A stretch of 64,000 bases of DNA from an uncultured Oscillibacter sp. (lineage in GTDB: Bacteria > Bacillota > Clostridia > Oscillospirales > Oscillospiraceae). The stretch spans positions 62,001 through 126,000 of the forward strand of contig CAJTZK010000002.1 of NCBI GenBank assembly GCA_910583785.1. Direction: 5' to 3'. The translations under genes and the position numbers were made by a program. The notes below the pieces were generated by a model. That model was not told where the DNA came from. It made no database searches and saw only the letters and a list, made by a program, of their open reading frames with translations. Position 1 is the first letter of the stretch; each line of letters starts with the position of its first letter. Below, one piece after another: positions 22,674 through 31,001 of this stretch.

Positions 22674-23627
22674 ATGCGCTGGCTGGAAATACACATTGAC
22701 ACCAACCACGCCGGGCTGGAGACGGTCCAGGCCCTGCTGTCCGGGCTGGATGTGGACGGCGTGGTGATTGAGGACGGGGAGGAGTTCCAGGACTTCCTGG
22801 AGAACAACCGGGACTACTGGGACTACGTGGACGAGGACCTGGAGCGCCGCATGGCGGGCCGGTCCCGGATCACCTTCTACCTGGAGGCCCGGGAGGCGGG
22901 CTTCGCCAAGCTGGGGGAGGTCCGCATCGCCCTGGAGGGCCTGAAGCAGGAGCGGACGGACCTGGGCACCCTGCTGATGACCCTGGAGGACGTGGAGGAC
23001 GCGGACTGGGAGAACAACTGGAAGCAGTACTACAAGCCCATGGAAATCGGGGAGCGGCTGCTGGTCATCCCCCAGTGGGAGGAGGCGGACCCAGGGGAGC
23101 GGGTGCCCCTCTACCTGGACCCGGGCCTCACCTTCGGCACCGGGGCCCACGCCACCACCCGGCTGTGCCTGACGGCCCTGGAGCGGTTGGTCCAGGGCGG
23201 GGAGCGGGTGCTGGACTTGGGCTGCGGCAGCGGGATTTTGTCCGTGGCGGCCCTGCGGCTGGGGGCGGCGTCCGCCCTGGCGGTGGACATCGACGACAAG
23301 TGCCGGGACGCGGCGGAGGAGAACGCCGGGCTGAACGGCATCGGGCCGGAGCAGCTGTCCGTCCTCATCGGAAACCTGCTGACGGACGGGACGGTGGCGG
23401 AGGCTATCGGCGGGGGCTATGACCTGGTGCTGGCCAACATCGTGGCCGATGTGATCATCGCCCTGGCTCCCCGGGTCCGGGGACTGCTGGGCCCCGGCGG
23501 GACCTTCCTCTGTTCCGGCGTCATCGAGGGCCGGGCCGGGGAAGTGGTGTCCGCCCTGGCCGCCAACGGGCTGAAGGTCCTGGAAAAGCGGGAGGACAAC
23601 GGCTGGTTTGCCTTCATTTGCCAATGA
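22674..23627 (+). CDS. prmA: Ribosomal protein L11 methyltransferase
   Basis: The 317-aa enzyme adds methyl groups from S-adenosylmethionine to ribosomal protein L11. An N-terminal substrate-binding domain (residues about 1-100) is followed by a class I methyltransferase domain. That domain has the linker WENNWKQYYKP, the motif TFGTGAHATTRLCLTAL (about 154-170), the SAM loop LDLGCGSGILSVAALRLG (about 180-197) and DLVLANIVADVI (about 250), the typical PrmA N-x-x-A-D signature. Length is normal. It closes the DUF1836-degV-prmA operon and is followed by a shared bidirectional hairpin. Confidence 0.93.
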   Translation: MRWLEIHIDTNHAGLETVQALLSGLDVDGVVIEDGEEFQDFLENNRDYWDYVDEDLERRMAGRSRITFYLEAREAGFAKLGEVRIALEGLKQERTDLGTLLMTLEDVEDADWENNWKQYYKPMEIGERLLVIPQWEEADPGERVPLYLDPGLTFGTGAHATTRLCLTALERLVQGGERVLDLGCGSGILSVAALRLGAASALAVDIDDKCRDAAEENAGLNGIGPEQLSVLIGNLLTDGTVAEAIGGGYDLVLANIVADVIIALAPRVRGLLGPGGTFLCSGVIEGRAGEVVSALAANGLKVLEKREDNGWFAFICQ

Positions 23628-23745
23628 GGAAACCGGGACGCGGCGGGCCTGGATGTTCCACCCTGCTCCCGCAATTGCCGGGGAAACGGGGAGGTGGCGC
23701 CGGCCCGGCGTTATGAAAGCCCCCCGGATGGGACGGAAGCAACAA

Positions 23746-23771
23746 ACGGCGGACCCGGAAGGGTCCGCCGT
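23746..23771. terminator. Bidirectional terminator between prmA and the J-protein gene
   Basis: ACGGCGGACCC (23746-23756) pairs with GGGTCCGCCGT (23761-23771) around GGAA. On the minus strand a T-rich tail follows. Confidence 0.7.
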
Positions 23772-23778
23772 CCCGCGC

Positions 23779-25566
23779 CTATGCGCCGGGCACCTGGTCC
23801 ATGACGATAACCAGGCCGATTTTATCCAATTGGAGGTGCTGCACCCCGCCCCGGTAGAGGTCCGTGATGGAATGGATTTCCTCCATCCGTTCCCTGGGGA
23901 GGCAGAAGAGCATGCCGCCGGAGAGGAGATACTGGACCCGGGGCTGGCCGCTGGCCTTATCCACGCCGCTGACCTGGAAGAAGGTCTCCCCTCCCAGTTC
24001 CACCAGCTCCTGGTCCTGGAGCACATAGGCCCCCTCTCCCAGGTGCTGGTCCGCCAGGCCGCTCTGGTCCAGGATGTAGCGGCAGAAGGCGGGGCCCGCC
24101 TGGGCGTAGAGGGACAGGGCCTCCTCCGTGTCAAAGCCCTCCTGGGAGGGGGCCTCGTAAAAGGCCAGGCCCTTGTGGCACAGGTAGACCGTATACGTTA
24201 CCGGGGCTTGGACCTGGTACTCCGCCCCGTCCTGGGGGCCGGACAGGGGAACCTGGTACCAGTCCTGCTGGGACAGGCCCTCCAGCAGGGCCCCCAGGGC
24301 GGCCACGTCCTGCTCCGCCCCCAGCAGGGGCAGGTTCAGGAGGTAGGCCCCCGGCGCGCTGCCGATGTCATGGGAGTAGGAGGCGAGCTCCAAATCCAGT
24401 TCCCGCTCTTCGGCGAAGTCCTCCAGGGCCCGCTTTACCAGAACGCAGGGGTAGTTGGTCTGGTAGCCCGGCCAGCGGTCCGACCGCTCCCCGCAGGGGG
24501 AGGCGCGGAAATACAGCCCCGGGTCCGCCGCCGGGGCGAAAATGTCCCCGGACACCGCGTGGAGAAAGGGTTCCCCATAGTCCTCCTCCAGCCACTGGGG
24601 AGCCGTCTCCGCCCAGCGTTTGGCCGTCTGCCGCCCGGCGTAATCCTGATAGGCGGTCCGCAGGCTGGCGGACAGTCCCACGAATACGAAGACCGCCAGG
24701 ATGGTAAAACAGACGGAGAGCACCGCCTTCCGCCAGGGGGGATAGTTCCGCCAGGCGTTCCGCCAGCCGCTTTTGGCCCGGGCCGTCCGCCGCTGGTCCT
24801 GCCGCGGTATGTCCAGCAGCTTGTAGAGGCGGCGGTACACCGGGTACCGGGAAGCGTTGCAGTCCTCGTAGGCCAGGTAGAGGGCCCGGCGGATTTCCAG
24901 GGGAAGACCTGGCCGCTGTTCGAGAAAGTCCTCCAGGGCAAAGAGAAAATCCAGGTTGGCCCGTACATTCAAAAACACGGGGTCCCCCAAAAATTTCCTC
25001 CACTGGGACAGGGGGGCGCCGGAGGTGTGCAGCAGCTCCAGGGCGTGGGACGCCGCCATCACCGCCGCCCAGGACTCCTCCTCGTCCGCCGCCCGTTTCC
25101 GCTGTTCCCACTCCCGCTGCTGGCAGCGGGAGCGGTTCTTCTCCCGGAGTTCCTCCAGCCTCCGGCGGCGGGCCGCCTGGGCTTCCTCCTCCCCTTCGGC
25201 AAAGAGGCGCTCGAAGTCCCACTCCGGGTCCTTGGCTTCTGGCTTTTCAGGGGGCTTTTGGGGGCCCTCCTGATTTTTTAGGAGTTCCTCATAGTCCCAC
25301 TCCGGGTCTTTGGGTTCCGGCTTTCCGGGGAGCTTTTGGGGGCCCTCCTGGGCAGAGGACTGGGGGGCCTTTGGGGAGGGCCCGGGCTCCTCCGGGGCCC
25401 TCCGGCGGGCCTGGCGGCTGGCCTCCTGGTAGGCGGTGTGGAGCCGCTGGAAGCCCTCCGGGTCCTCTTCGGGGTGGGTGGCCTTCAAGCGCTGGGCGTA
25501 GGCGCTGCGGATTTCCGGCAGGGCCGCCGGGCCGGAGAGGCCCAGCTCGCTCCAGGGCCAGCTCAC
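23779..25566 (-). CDS. Membrane-anchored J-domain-like protein partnered with HscC-like Hsp70
   Basis: The 595-aa protein begins with a J-domain-like segment: WPWSELGLSGPAALPEIRSA, then YAQRLKATHPEEDPEGFQRL and HTAYQEA. The invariant HPD tripeptide is replaced by HPE. Residues about 70-125 contain a tandem duplication of a unit like KDPEWDYEELLKNQEGPQK, followed by a charged coiled-coil-like stretch. One membrane helix (about 285-302, AVLSVCFTILAVFVFVGLSA) leads to a C-terminal region of about 290 residues that probably lies outside. The gene overlaps the Hsp70 stop by four bases (ATGA), so the two are made together. Function beyond Hsp70 recruitment is unknown. Confidence 0.75.
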   Translation of the reverse strand: MSWPWSELGLSGPAALPEIRSAYAQRLKATHPEEDPEGFQRLHTAYQEASRQARRRAPEEPGPSPKAPQSSAQEGPQKLPGKPEPKDPEWDYEELLKNQEGPQKPPEKPEAKDPEWDFERLFAEGEEEAQAARRRRLEELREKNRSRCQQREWEQRKRAADEEESWAAVMAASHALELLHTSGAPLSQWRKFLGDPVFLNVRANLDFLFALEDFLEQRPGLPLEIRRALYLAYEDCNASRYPVYRRLYKLLDIPRQDQRRTARAKSGWRNAWRNYPPWRKAVLSVCFTILAVFVFVGLSASLRTAYQDYAGRQTAKRWAETAPQWLEEDYGEPFLHAVSGDIFAPAADPGLYFRASPCGERSDRWPGYQTNYPCVLVKRALEDFAEERELDLELASYSHDIGSAPGAYLLNLPLLGAEQDVAALGALLEGLSQQDWYQVPLSGPQDGAEYQVQAPVTYTVYLCHKGLAFYEAPSQEGFDTEEALSLYAQAGPAFCRYILDQSGLADQHLGEGAYVLQDQELVELGGETFFQVSGVDKASGQPRVQYLLSGGMLFCLPRERMEEIHSITDLYRGGVQHLQLDKIGLVIVMDQVPGA

Positions 25567-27293
25567 AGCTCCTCCTCCTCATCGCCGGAGGGCTCCGGCG
25601 GAGGCAGGGCCGCGTCCCCCAGGTAGGCTTCCGCCTGGTCGAAGAAGCGGTCCAGGCGTTTCGTGGCCTTGGCGATTTTCAGGGCCTCCTGGCTGGAGAG
25701 AACCTTCTGGTACCAGTCCAGCAGCGTGCCCACCTGCTCCCGGAGGGAACCCACGGTGACGGCGTACAGCCGCTCCCCCCGGGCCACCATGGCCCGGTAC
25801 TCCTCCTGGTCCCGGGGGTGGAGCTTCAAGCGGGAGAGCTCCTTCAGGCGGCGTTCCGCCTCCTCCGCGGACATGTCCTTGTTCTGGAGGACCAGGCGTT
25901 CCGCGTGGCCCGCCTCGTTGACCACCTCCACCTCTAAAAGGCCGTTGATGTCATAGGTGAAACGAATCCGGATGGACTGCCTCCCCCGAGGGGCCGGGGG
26001 CACGGGGACCAGGAGCCTGCCCAAGAGGGTGTTGTCCGCGCAGTAGCGGTGCTCCCCTTGGTAGACCTGGACGTCCACCTTGTCCTGGCCGTCCCGGATG
26101 GTGTAGTAAATTCCCATCTTGCTGGAGGGCAGGACGCTGTTCCGCTCGATGATGGGGCTCATCAGGTCCCGCTCCGGTTCGCTTTCGTTGTACCGGGATA
26201 CCCCCAGGGTGAAGGGGCACACGTCGGTAAGAACCAGCTCCTTGAGGTCCCCCGCCCGGGCCTTCATCCCGGCGCAGATGCCCGCGCCCAGGGCCACGGC
26301 GGTGTCGGGGCGGCTGTTCCGGGCCGGGTCCTTGTGGAGGAACCGGGCGATGTACCGCCGCACGGCGGGCATATGGCTGGACCCGCCCACCAGGACCAGG
26401 TCGTCCAGGTCCTGGAAGGAGATGCCGCTGTCCAGGAAGACCCGCTGGATGGGCGCGGTCATCCGCCGGAAGAGGGGCCCGCACTTCCGGATCATCCACT
26501 CGTTGGAGAGGGGCAGGGTGGCGGAGACGGTCCCGTCGTCCACGGACATGAGCACCATCTCCTGGCTGGTCAGGGCCATCTTGCAGGCCTCCGCCTGGCG
26601 GACCAGCAGCTCCCTCTGCCGGGGCGTGAGGCCGCCGAAGTCCAGGCCGCAGTCCTCGCAGAAGCCCCGGGCCACGGCCAGGTCGAAGTCCGCGCCTCCC
26701 AGGCGGTTGTCCCCGCTGACGGCGGTGACGCTGACCACGCTGCTGAACCGCTCCACCAGGGACACGTCCAAGGTGCCGCCCCCCAGGTCAAAGACCAGGC
26801 AGACCTTGTCCTCCTCCTCCCGGCCGATATGGCCCGCCACCGCGGCGGCGGAGGGCTCGTTCACCAGCCGCTCCACCTTCAGGCCCGCCAGGGCGGCGGC
26901 CCGCTTGGTGGCGGCCCGCTGGGCTTCGGTAAAGTAGGCGGGAACGCTGACGACCGCCTCCTCTATAGGTTCCCCCAGGCAGGCCTCCGCGTCCTGGCGG
27001 AGGGCCCGGAGGACCAGGGAGGACAGGTCCTCCGGTGTAAAGGTCCGGCTCCCCAGGGTGTAGGTCTTGGAGGTGCCCATAAAGCGTTTGAACCGGGCGG
27101 CGGTCCGCTCCGGATGGGAGATGAGGCGGTCCCGGGCCGCCCGGCCCACCAGGACGCCTCCGTCCTCGTCCACGCTGACCACGCTGGGGGTCAGCACGTC
27201 CCCGGCGGCGTTGGGGATCAGCTCGCTTTTCCCGTTCCGCCAGACGGCGGCTAGGGAGTTGGTGGTACCCAGATCAATGCCGATGATTGCCAT
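25563..27293 (-). CDS. hscC: HscC-like Hsp70 chaperone
   Basis: The 576-aa chaperone has a complete ATPase domain: IGIDLGTTNSLAAVW at residues 4-18, VVSVPAYFTEAQRAATKRAA near 120, CLVFDLGGGTLDVSLVERF near 165 and LVLVGGSSHMPAVRRYIA near 300. The substrate-binding part is shorter than that of DnaK (about 610-640 aa), as in HscC, and ends in acidic residues. In E. coli HscC works with non-standard membrane J-proteins, matching the partner gene here. The ATG at 27293 is chosen because the protein then starts MAIIGIDLGTT as in the family. A consensus promoter precedes it; no HrcA/CIRCE site is visible. Confidence 0.88.
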   Translation of the reverse strand: MAIIGIDLGTTNSLAAVWRNGKSELIPNAAGDVLTPSVVSVDEDGGVLVGRAARDRLISHPERTAARFKRFMGTSKTYTLGSRTFTPEDLSSLVLRALRQDAEACLGEPIEEAVVSVPAYFTEAQRAATKRAAALAGLKVERLVNEPSAAAVAGHIGREEEDKVCLVFDLGGGTLDVSLVERFSSVVSVTAVSGDNRLGGADFDLAVARGFCEDCGLDFGGLTPRQRELLVRQAEACKMALTSQEMVLMSVDDGTVSATLPLSNEWMIRKCGPLFRRMTAPIQRVFLDSGISFQDLDDLVLVGGSSHMPAVRRYIARFLHKDPARNSRPDTAVALGAGICAGMKARAGDLKELVLTDVCPFTLGVSRYNESEPERDLMSPIIERNSVLPSSKMGIYYTIRDGQDKVDVQVYQGEHRYCADNTLLGRLLVPVPPAPRGRQSIRIRFTYDINGLLEVEVVNEAGHAERLVLQNKDMSAEEAERRLKELSRLKLHPRDQEEYRAMVARGERLYAVTVGSLREQVGTLLDWYQKVLSSQEALKIAKATKRLDRFFDQAEAYLGDAALPPPEPSGDEEEEL

Positions 27294-27326
27294 GCCGTAT
27301 CCCGCCTTCCTTGGTTTGCTGGGAAT

Positions 27327-27355
27327 ATCATAGCACCGGGAGGGGCGGTTTGCAA
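27327..27355 (-). promoter_or_regulatory. Sigma-A promoter of the hscC/J-protein operon
   Basis: On the minus strand TTGCAA (27350-27355) and TATGAT (27327-27332) are spaced by 17 bases. Confidence 0.65.
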
Positions 27356-27430
27356 GGGCTAAGGAAAAGGGGGCGCGTCCCGCCGCGTGTTTTAGCGGGG
27401 AAGCGGGACGCGGGGCCATTCCGCTCTTGG

Positions 27431-27457
27431 AAAAGGACCGCCCTTCCGGGCGGTCCT
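27431..27457 (-). terminator. Intrinsic terminator of the SLH/NlpC-like gene
   Basis: AGGACCGCCC (27434-27443) pairs with GGGCGGTCCT (27448-27457). On the minus strand it is followed by TTTT. Confidence 0.8.
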
Positions 27458-27465
27458 CTGGCATC

Positions 27466-28638
27466 TTATTTCCAGCGGCTGTACACCATGGTGAACCCCA
27501 TGGCGTCCACCAGGCCGGAGAGGGGGCCCCAGGAGTCCCACTTCACCTTGCCGTTCAGCTCCAGCTCGCAGGCGGTGTAGGCGTCCTCCTCCCGGTCCAC
27601 GCTGGTGAGGACCAGCACCCGTTCCGCGTCGCCGCCCCTGATGTGAAGCACATCCCCCACGGTCAGGGAGCGGAGATTCTCGTGCTGCTTGAGGGGCGCG
27701 TCCTCGCCGAAGAGGAAGTCGCTGACCGCCAGGCCAAAGGCGAGGCAGCCCCGGGTGGGGCCAAACCGGGGGACCTTGTAGTCATAGCGCATGGTGCCGC
27801 TCCAGACCGTTCCATCGGGGCAGCCCTGTTTCACCAGCTCCAGGAGCTCCAGGATGTTTTCCCCGGACCGGGACTTGCCGTTGGGGAGGCGGCCCTCCTT
27901 GCAAAGGGGGGTCTCCCGGTTGATCCGGTTCATCATTTCCTGGACCGTCTCCTCCCCCTGGAGGCCAAAGGCGGGCATCTCCTGGACCTCCACGCCCTCG
28001 TCGGGGTCCTCCGGGACCTCCGGAGGGCCGTTGAAGAGCGTGTCCAGCCGGGTCCAGGCCACGGCGGCCTGGGCCCGGTTCAGGGTGTCCTCCCCGGCGA
28101 AGCGGCCGTCGCTCCGCCCCTTCAGGATGCCCAGTCCCCAGCAGGTGAAGACGGCGCTGTGGTATCCCTCGGGGATGCCGTTCCAGTCGGCGATCTCCTC
28201 GGTGGAGAGCGAAATCGTCTCGCGGAGGGCGTCCTTTTCCAGGATGATGTTATACATAATCTGGGCCATGTCATAGCGGCTCAGGGGCTCGTTCACATAA
28301 CGGTCCCAGCGCTTGCCCAGGTCCCGCCAGGTCTTCTCCACCGACGTGCCCGCGAGGACCGGGAGGCAGGCGTCCATGGCCTGGTACTTCCCCTCCTTGG
28401 CGGCGGCGTGCTCCTCTGAGAGGAAGGAGCGGGTGAGCATGGTGCAGAACTGGGCGGCGGTGACCTCCCGGGCGGGCTGGAAGGAGCCGTCGCCGTAACC
28501 GTTCACCACCCCGGCATCCAGGGCCCGCTGGATTTCCGTGTGGGCCCAGTGATCCTCCGGGAGGTCGTAAAAGCCCTCCGCCCGGGCCGGGAGCGTCAGG
28601 CAGAGAATGGCCAGCAGGGGCAGGAAGATTCGTTTCAT
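27466..28638 (-). CDS. Secreted SLH-domain protein with C-terminal NlpC/CHAP-like region
   Basis: The 390-aa protein has a signal peptide (MKRIFLPLLAILCLTLPARA). SLH modules follow at about residues 22-75 (FYDLPEDHWAHTEIQRALDA, GYGDGSFQP), 105-140 (degenerate) and 155-205 (CWGLGILKGRSDGRF), tethering it to the cell wall. The C-terminal part (about 230-390) has TRGCLAFGLAVSDFLFG and TVGDVLHIRGG..RVLVLTSVD. It resembles papain-like NlpC/CHAP modules, but the usual His after the VGD strand is not obvious, so catalysis is doubtful. ATG 28638 has AGGAG upstream, and a promoter lies at 28672-28700. Confidence 0.75.
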   Translation of the reverse strand: MKRIFLPLLAILCLTLPARAEGFYDLPEDHWAHTEIQRALDAGVVNGYGDGSFQPAREVTAAQFCTMLTRSFLSEEHAAAKEGKYQAMDACLPVLAGTSVEKTWRDLGKRWDRYVNEPLSRYDMAQIMYNIILEKDALRETISLSTEEIADWNGIPEGYHSAVFTCWGLGILKGRSDGRFAGEDTLNRAQAAVAWTRLDTLFNGPPEVPEDPDEGVEVQEMPAFGLQGEETVQEMMNRINRETPLCKEGRLPNGKSRSGENILELLELVKQGCPDGTVWSGTMRYDYKVPRFGPTRGCLAFGLAVSDFLFGEDAPLKQHENLRSLTVGDVLHIRGGDAERVLVLTSVDREEDAYTACELELNGKVKWDSWGPLSGLVDAMGFTMVYSRWK

Positions 28639-28671
28639 AGAGGGGGTACTCCTTTTCGATGGGTTTTCCAC

Positions 28672-28700
28672 ATCTTACCACGCCCCGGGGGAAACCGCAA
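28672..28700 (-). promoter_or_regulatory. Promoter of the SLH/NlpC-like gene
   Basis: On the minus strand TTGCGG (28695-28700) and TAAGAT (28672-28677) are spaced by 17 bases. Confidence 0.6.
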
Positions 28701-28755
28701 GGCTCCCCGGGCAGAGTTCAAAATCTGGTTACAGGTTTCCCGGCGGCAAGGCCCG

Positions 28756-29805
28756 TCAGGGGGCCTTAATCTGGAAGAGGAGGTTCTCCGCGAACCGCTC
28801 CAGCCGCCCCCCGATGCCCGGCAGCCGGAGGGCGGCCCCGGCGTCGTGGGCGGTTTCCATGAGGATGGACCCGGGCGGGAGCCAGAAGCCCTTGTTGACG
28901 CACATTGCCGAGACCACCTGGCTGGCCACAATGTCCCCGCCGGAGTAGCCGGAGACCACCAGGGCGAAGACCGCCTTGTCCTCAAAGGAGGCGGCCCGGT
29001 AGAGGGCCGTCAGGCGGTTCACGGCGGCGGTGAGGTTGGCGGAGAGGGCGTCGTTGTAGTTGGGGCAGAGGAGGACCACCGCGTCCGCCTCCCGAAGGGC
29101 GGGGAACACCTCCTGAACCATGAGGCCGCCGTAAAAGCAGCCCCCCTGCTCCCCGAAGTGGAGGCAGGTGGTGTAGGAGCACCCGGCGCAGTCCTCCAGG
29201 GTTCCGTTCCGCAGGCCGATTTCCCGGACCTGGCAGGCCTCCCCCACGCGCTCCCGGACCCGGCCCCAGAGGTCCAGGGTATTGGAGGTGGCCCGGCTGG
29301 AGGCGTGGAGGGCCAGGACCCTGGGGCGCTCCCGCCGGGGGGGGGTAAAGCGCAGCACCCGGTCCGCCAGGTCCGCCGCCGCCAGGCGGTAGGCGCCGTC
29401 CAGGCCGCAGCCCGCGTTCCGGGCTTGGACGGCGAAGTTCTGGAGGTTCCCCGTGGCCTCCGCCAGGGGACGCCCGGGAAAGGTGCACCCCGCCAGGCTG
29501 GCGGACAGGAGGAGCTCCCGGCCCGCCGCCTTGGTGTACAGGTCCCCGGCCCCGTCTATGACCACGCCTCCCACGCTGCCCCGGAGGCAGCCAGGGTGGT
29601 CCCGCAGATGGGCCAGGAGGGCGTACAGCCCGGGATGGACCCCGTTTTCCGGCAGGGAGAAGGCGAAGAGAATCCGCCGGGACTCCAGGGACTCCCCCTC
29701 CTGGTGGAACCGGACCGTCCGTCCCTCCAGGGCGGCGTGCAATGTCCGTCCCAGCCGCCCCTCCAGGGGGCCGGGGGCGGTGACGAGGGTCAATTCCTGT
29801 TTCAT
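28756..29805 (-). CDS. Flavodoxin-fold NAD(P)H-dependent reductase (FMN reductase / iron-sulfur flavoprotein-like)
   Basis: The 349-aa protein has an N-terminal region of about 165 residues I do not recognise. The C-terminal half is an FMN-reductase-type flavodoxin fold: RVLALHASSRATSNTLDL with the phosphate-binding Ser/Thr loop, then VVLLCPNYNDALSANL. Between them is a cysteine cluster (DCAGCSYTTC, then GGCFYGG) similar to, but spaced differently from, the [4Fe-4S] site of iron-sulfur flavoproteins. It is the last gene of the three-gene operon behind the 1594-aa protein, starting 15 bases after the dehydrogenase. A redox role connected with NAD(P) is likely; substrate unknown. Confidence 0.72.
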   Translation of the reverse strand: MKQELTLVTAPGPLEGRLGRTLHAALEGRTVRFHQEGESLESRRILFAFSLPENGVHPGLYALLAHLRDHPGCLRGSVGGVVIDGAGDLYTKAAGRELLLSASLAGCTFPGRPLAEATGNLQNFAVQARNAGCGLDGAYRLAAADLADRVLRFTPPRRERPRVLALHASSRATSNTLDLWGRVRERVGEACQVREIGLRNGTLEDCAGCSYTTCLHFGEQGGCFYGGLMVQEVFPALREADAVVLLCPNYNDALSANLTAAVNRLTALYRAASFEDKAVFALVVSGYSGGDIVASQVVSAMCVNKGFWLPPGSILMETAHDAGAALRLPGIGGRLERFAENLLFQIKAP

Positions 29806-29820
29806 GGCATCCTCCCGCTC

Positions 29821-30984
29821 TCAGGAAATTTCGCGCAGGGCCCGCTCCGTCTCCTGGAGGCGGGCAAACAGGGCGCCGGGCAGCTCCAGGGTCTCCAGTT
29901 CCAGGCCGTAAGGGGTAAAGCGGTTCCGGCACCCGAACCACACGCCCCCCAGGTTCACGGAGCCACAGTGCCACTGTCCCCGGAGGGCCAGCAGCAGCTG
30001 CATGGCCCCGGAGGACACGGCGGGGGCCACGTAGGGCTTGAAGCCCAGGTCCCGGATGCGGAGGTTGGCCTCCAGCGCCAGCTGGGTCAGCTCCTGGGAG
30101 AGGGCGTCGTCGTAATGCCGGATGGAGTTGGCGATCACCAGCCCCTTCCCATGGGGGCCAAAGGCCCGGCCCTCTGTGAGAAAGGAGGCGAAACGAGGGT
30201 CCCGCTTGGCAAAGTACGCTGCCCGGGCATTCATCACCCCCAGGCCAAAGCCCTGGACCTGCTCGGGCAGGAGGCCCAGGTAGTCCAGCTTCCCGTCCGG
30301 CCCCAGGTTGGAGGCCCGCCACGCCGCCTGGCACAGGGGGTCCACCGGGTCGCTGAGAATGATGAAGAGTCCCCGGAAGCCCGCCGCCCTGGCCTGCCGG
30401 GCGAAGGACTCCGCCAGGGGGCGGTTGGCCTCCAGCTGGGCCATGCGCACGTCTTCCACGCCGCTGCCCACCGCCGGGACGGCCCTGGTGGCGGCGAACA
30501 GGAAGACGTCGCAGTCGAAGAGCCGCTCCGGTTCCACGGCCTCCACCCCGGGGAGGGCGCCATAGTCCCAGGGCCAGGAAATCTGGCCCATCTCCGCCGT
30601 CCACCGGGCCACGGCGTTCCCGTTCAGGTCGCAAATGCCGATTGAAGAGACCACATCCCCGCCCAGCAGCTTCAGGGCCGTCAGCAGGGTCCCCCCCACG
30701 TCTCCCACCGCCAGGAGGTGGACCCGTTTTTTCCCGGGCCTGGGGGCGGCGAATTCCAATGCCCGCTCCCAACGGGGATGGCGGATGTTTACCCCCGTTA
30801 CCCCCCCGTGGGGAAGGGCGGCCCGGACGGCTTCCGGCAGGGCCGGGACCTCCCCCAGCCGCCGGGGGTCCAGCCAGCGGACGTCTGCCGCCTCCCCGCT
30901 GAGCTGCCGGGGGTCCGCCGCCCGCCAGGCGGCGGGGGCCCGGGCCGGGTCCTGCTGGATGTGGTAGTATGTGTGTTCAAGCAT
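29821..30984 (-). CDS. Lactate/malate-dehydrogenase-like NAD-binding protein
   Basis: The 387-aa protein has a Rossmann motif VGDVGGTLLTALKLLGGDVV near residue 92. LDH/MDH-like landmarks follow: FLFAATRAVPAVGSG, ILSDPVDPLCQ (cf. the NPVD loop), VQGFGLGVMNARAAYF (cf. GSGT-LD-AR-R) and GRAFGPHGKGLVIANS (cf. GEHGDS with the catalytic His). The relay Asp is not evident, and about 85 extra residues precede the Rossmann fold, so it is a divergent member with unknown substrate. ATG 30984 follows AAGGAG, 17 bases after the giant gene's stop. Operon context ties it to the NadD/PRTase fusion and a flavin reductase. Confidence 0.72.
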   Translation of the reverse strand: MLEHTYYHIQQDPARAPAAWRAADPRQLSGEAADVRWLDPRRLGEVPALPEAVRAALPHGGVTGVNIRHPRWERALEFAAPRPGKKRVHLLAVGDVGGTLLTALKLLGGDVVSSIGICDLNGNAVARWTAEMGQISWPWDYGALPGVEAVEPERLFDCDVFLFAATRAVPAVGSGVEDVRMAQLEANRPLAESFARQARAAGFRGLFIILSDPVDPLCQAAWRASNLGPDGKLDYLGLLPEQVQGFGLGVMNARAAYFAKRDPRFASFLTEGRAFGPHGKGLVIANSIRHYDDALSQELTQLALEANLRIRDLGFKPYVAPAVSSGAMQLLLALRGQWHCGSVNLGGVWFGCRNRFTPYGLELETLELPGALFARLQETERALREIS

Positions 30985-31001
30985 GGCGTCTCCTTCCGGT
31001 T

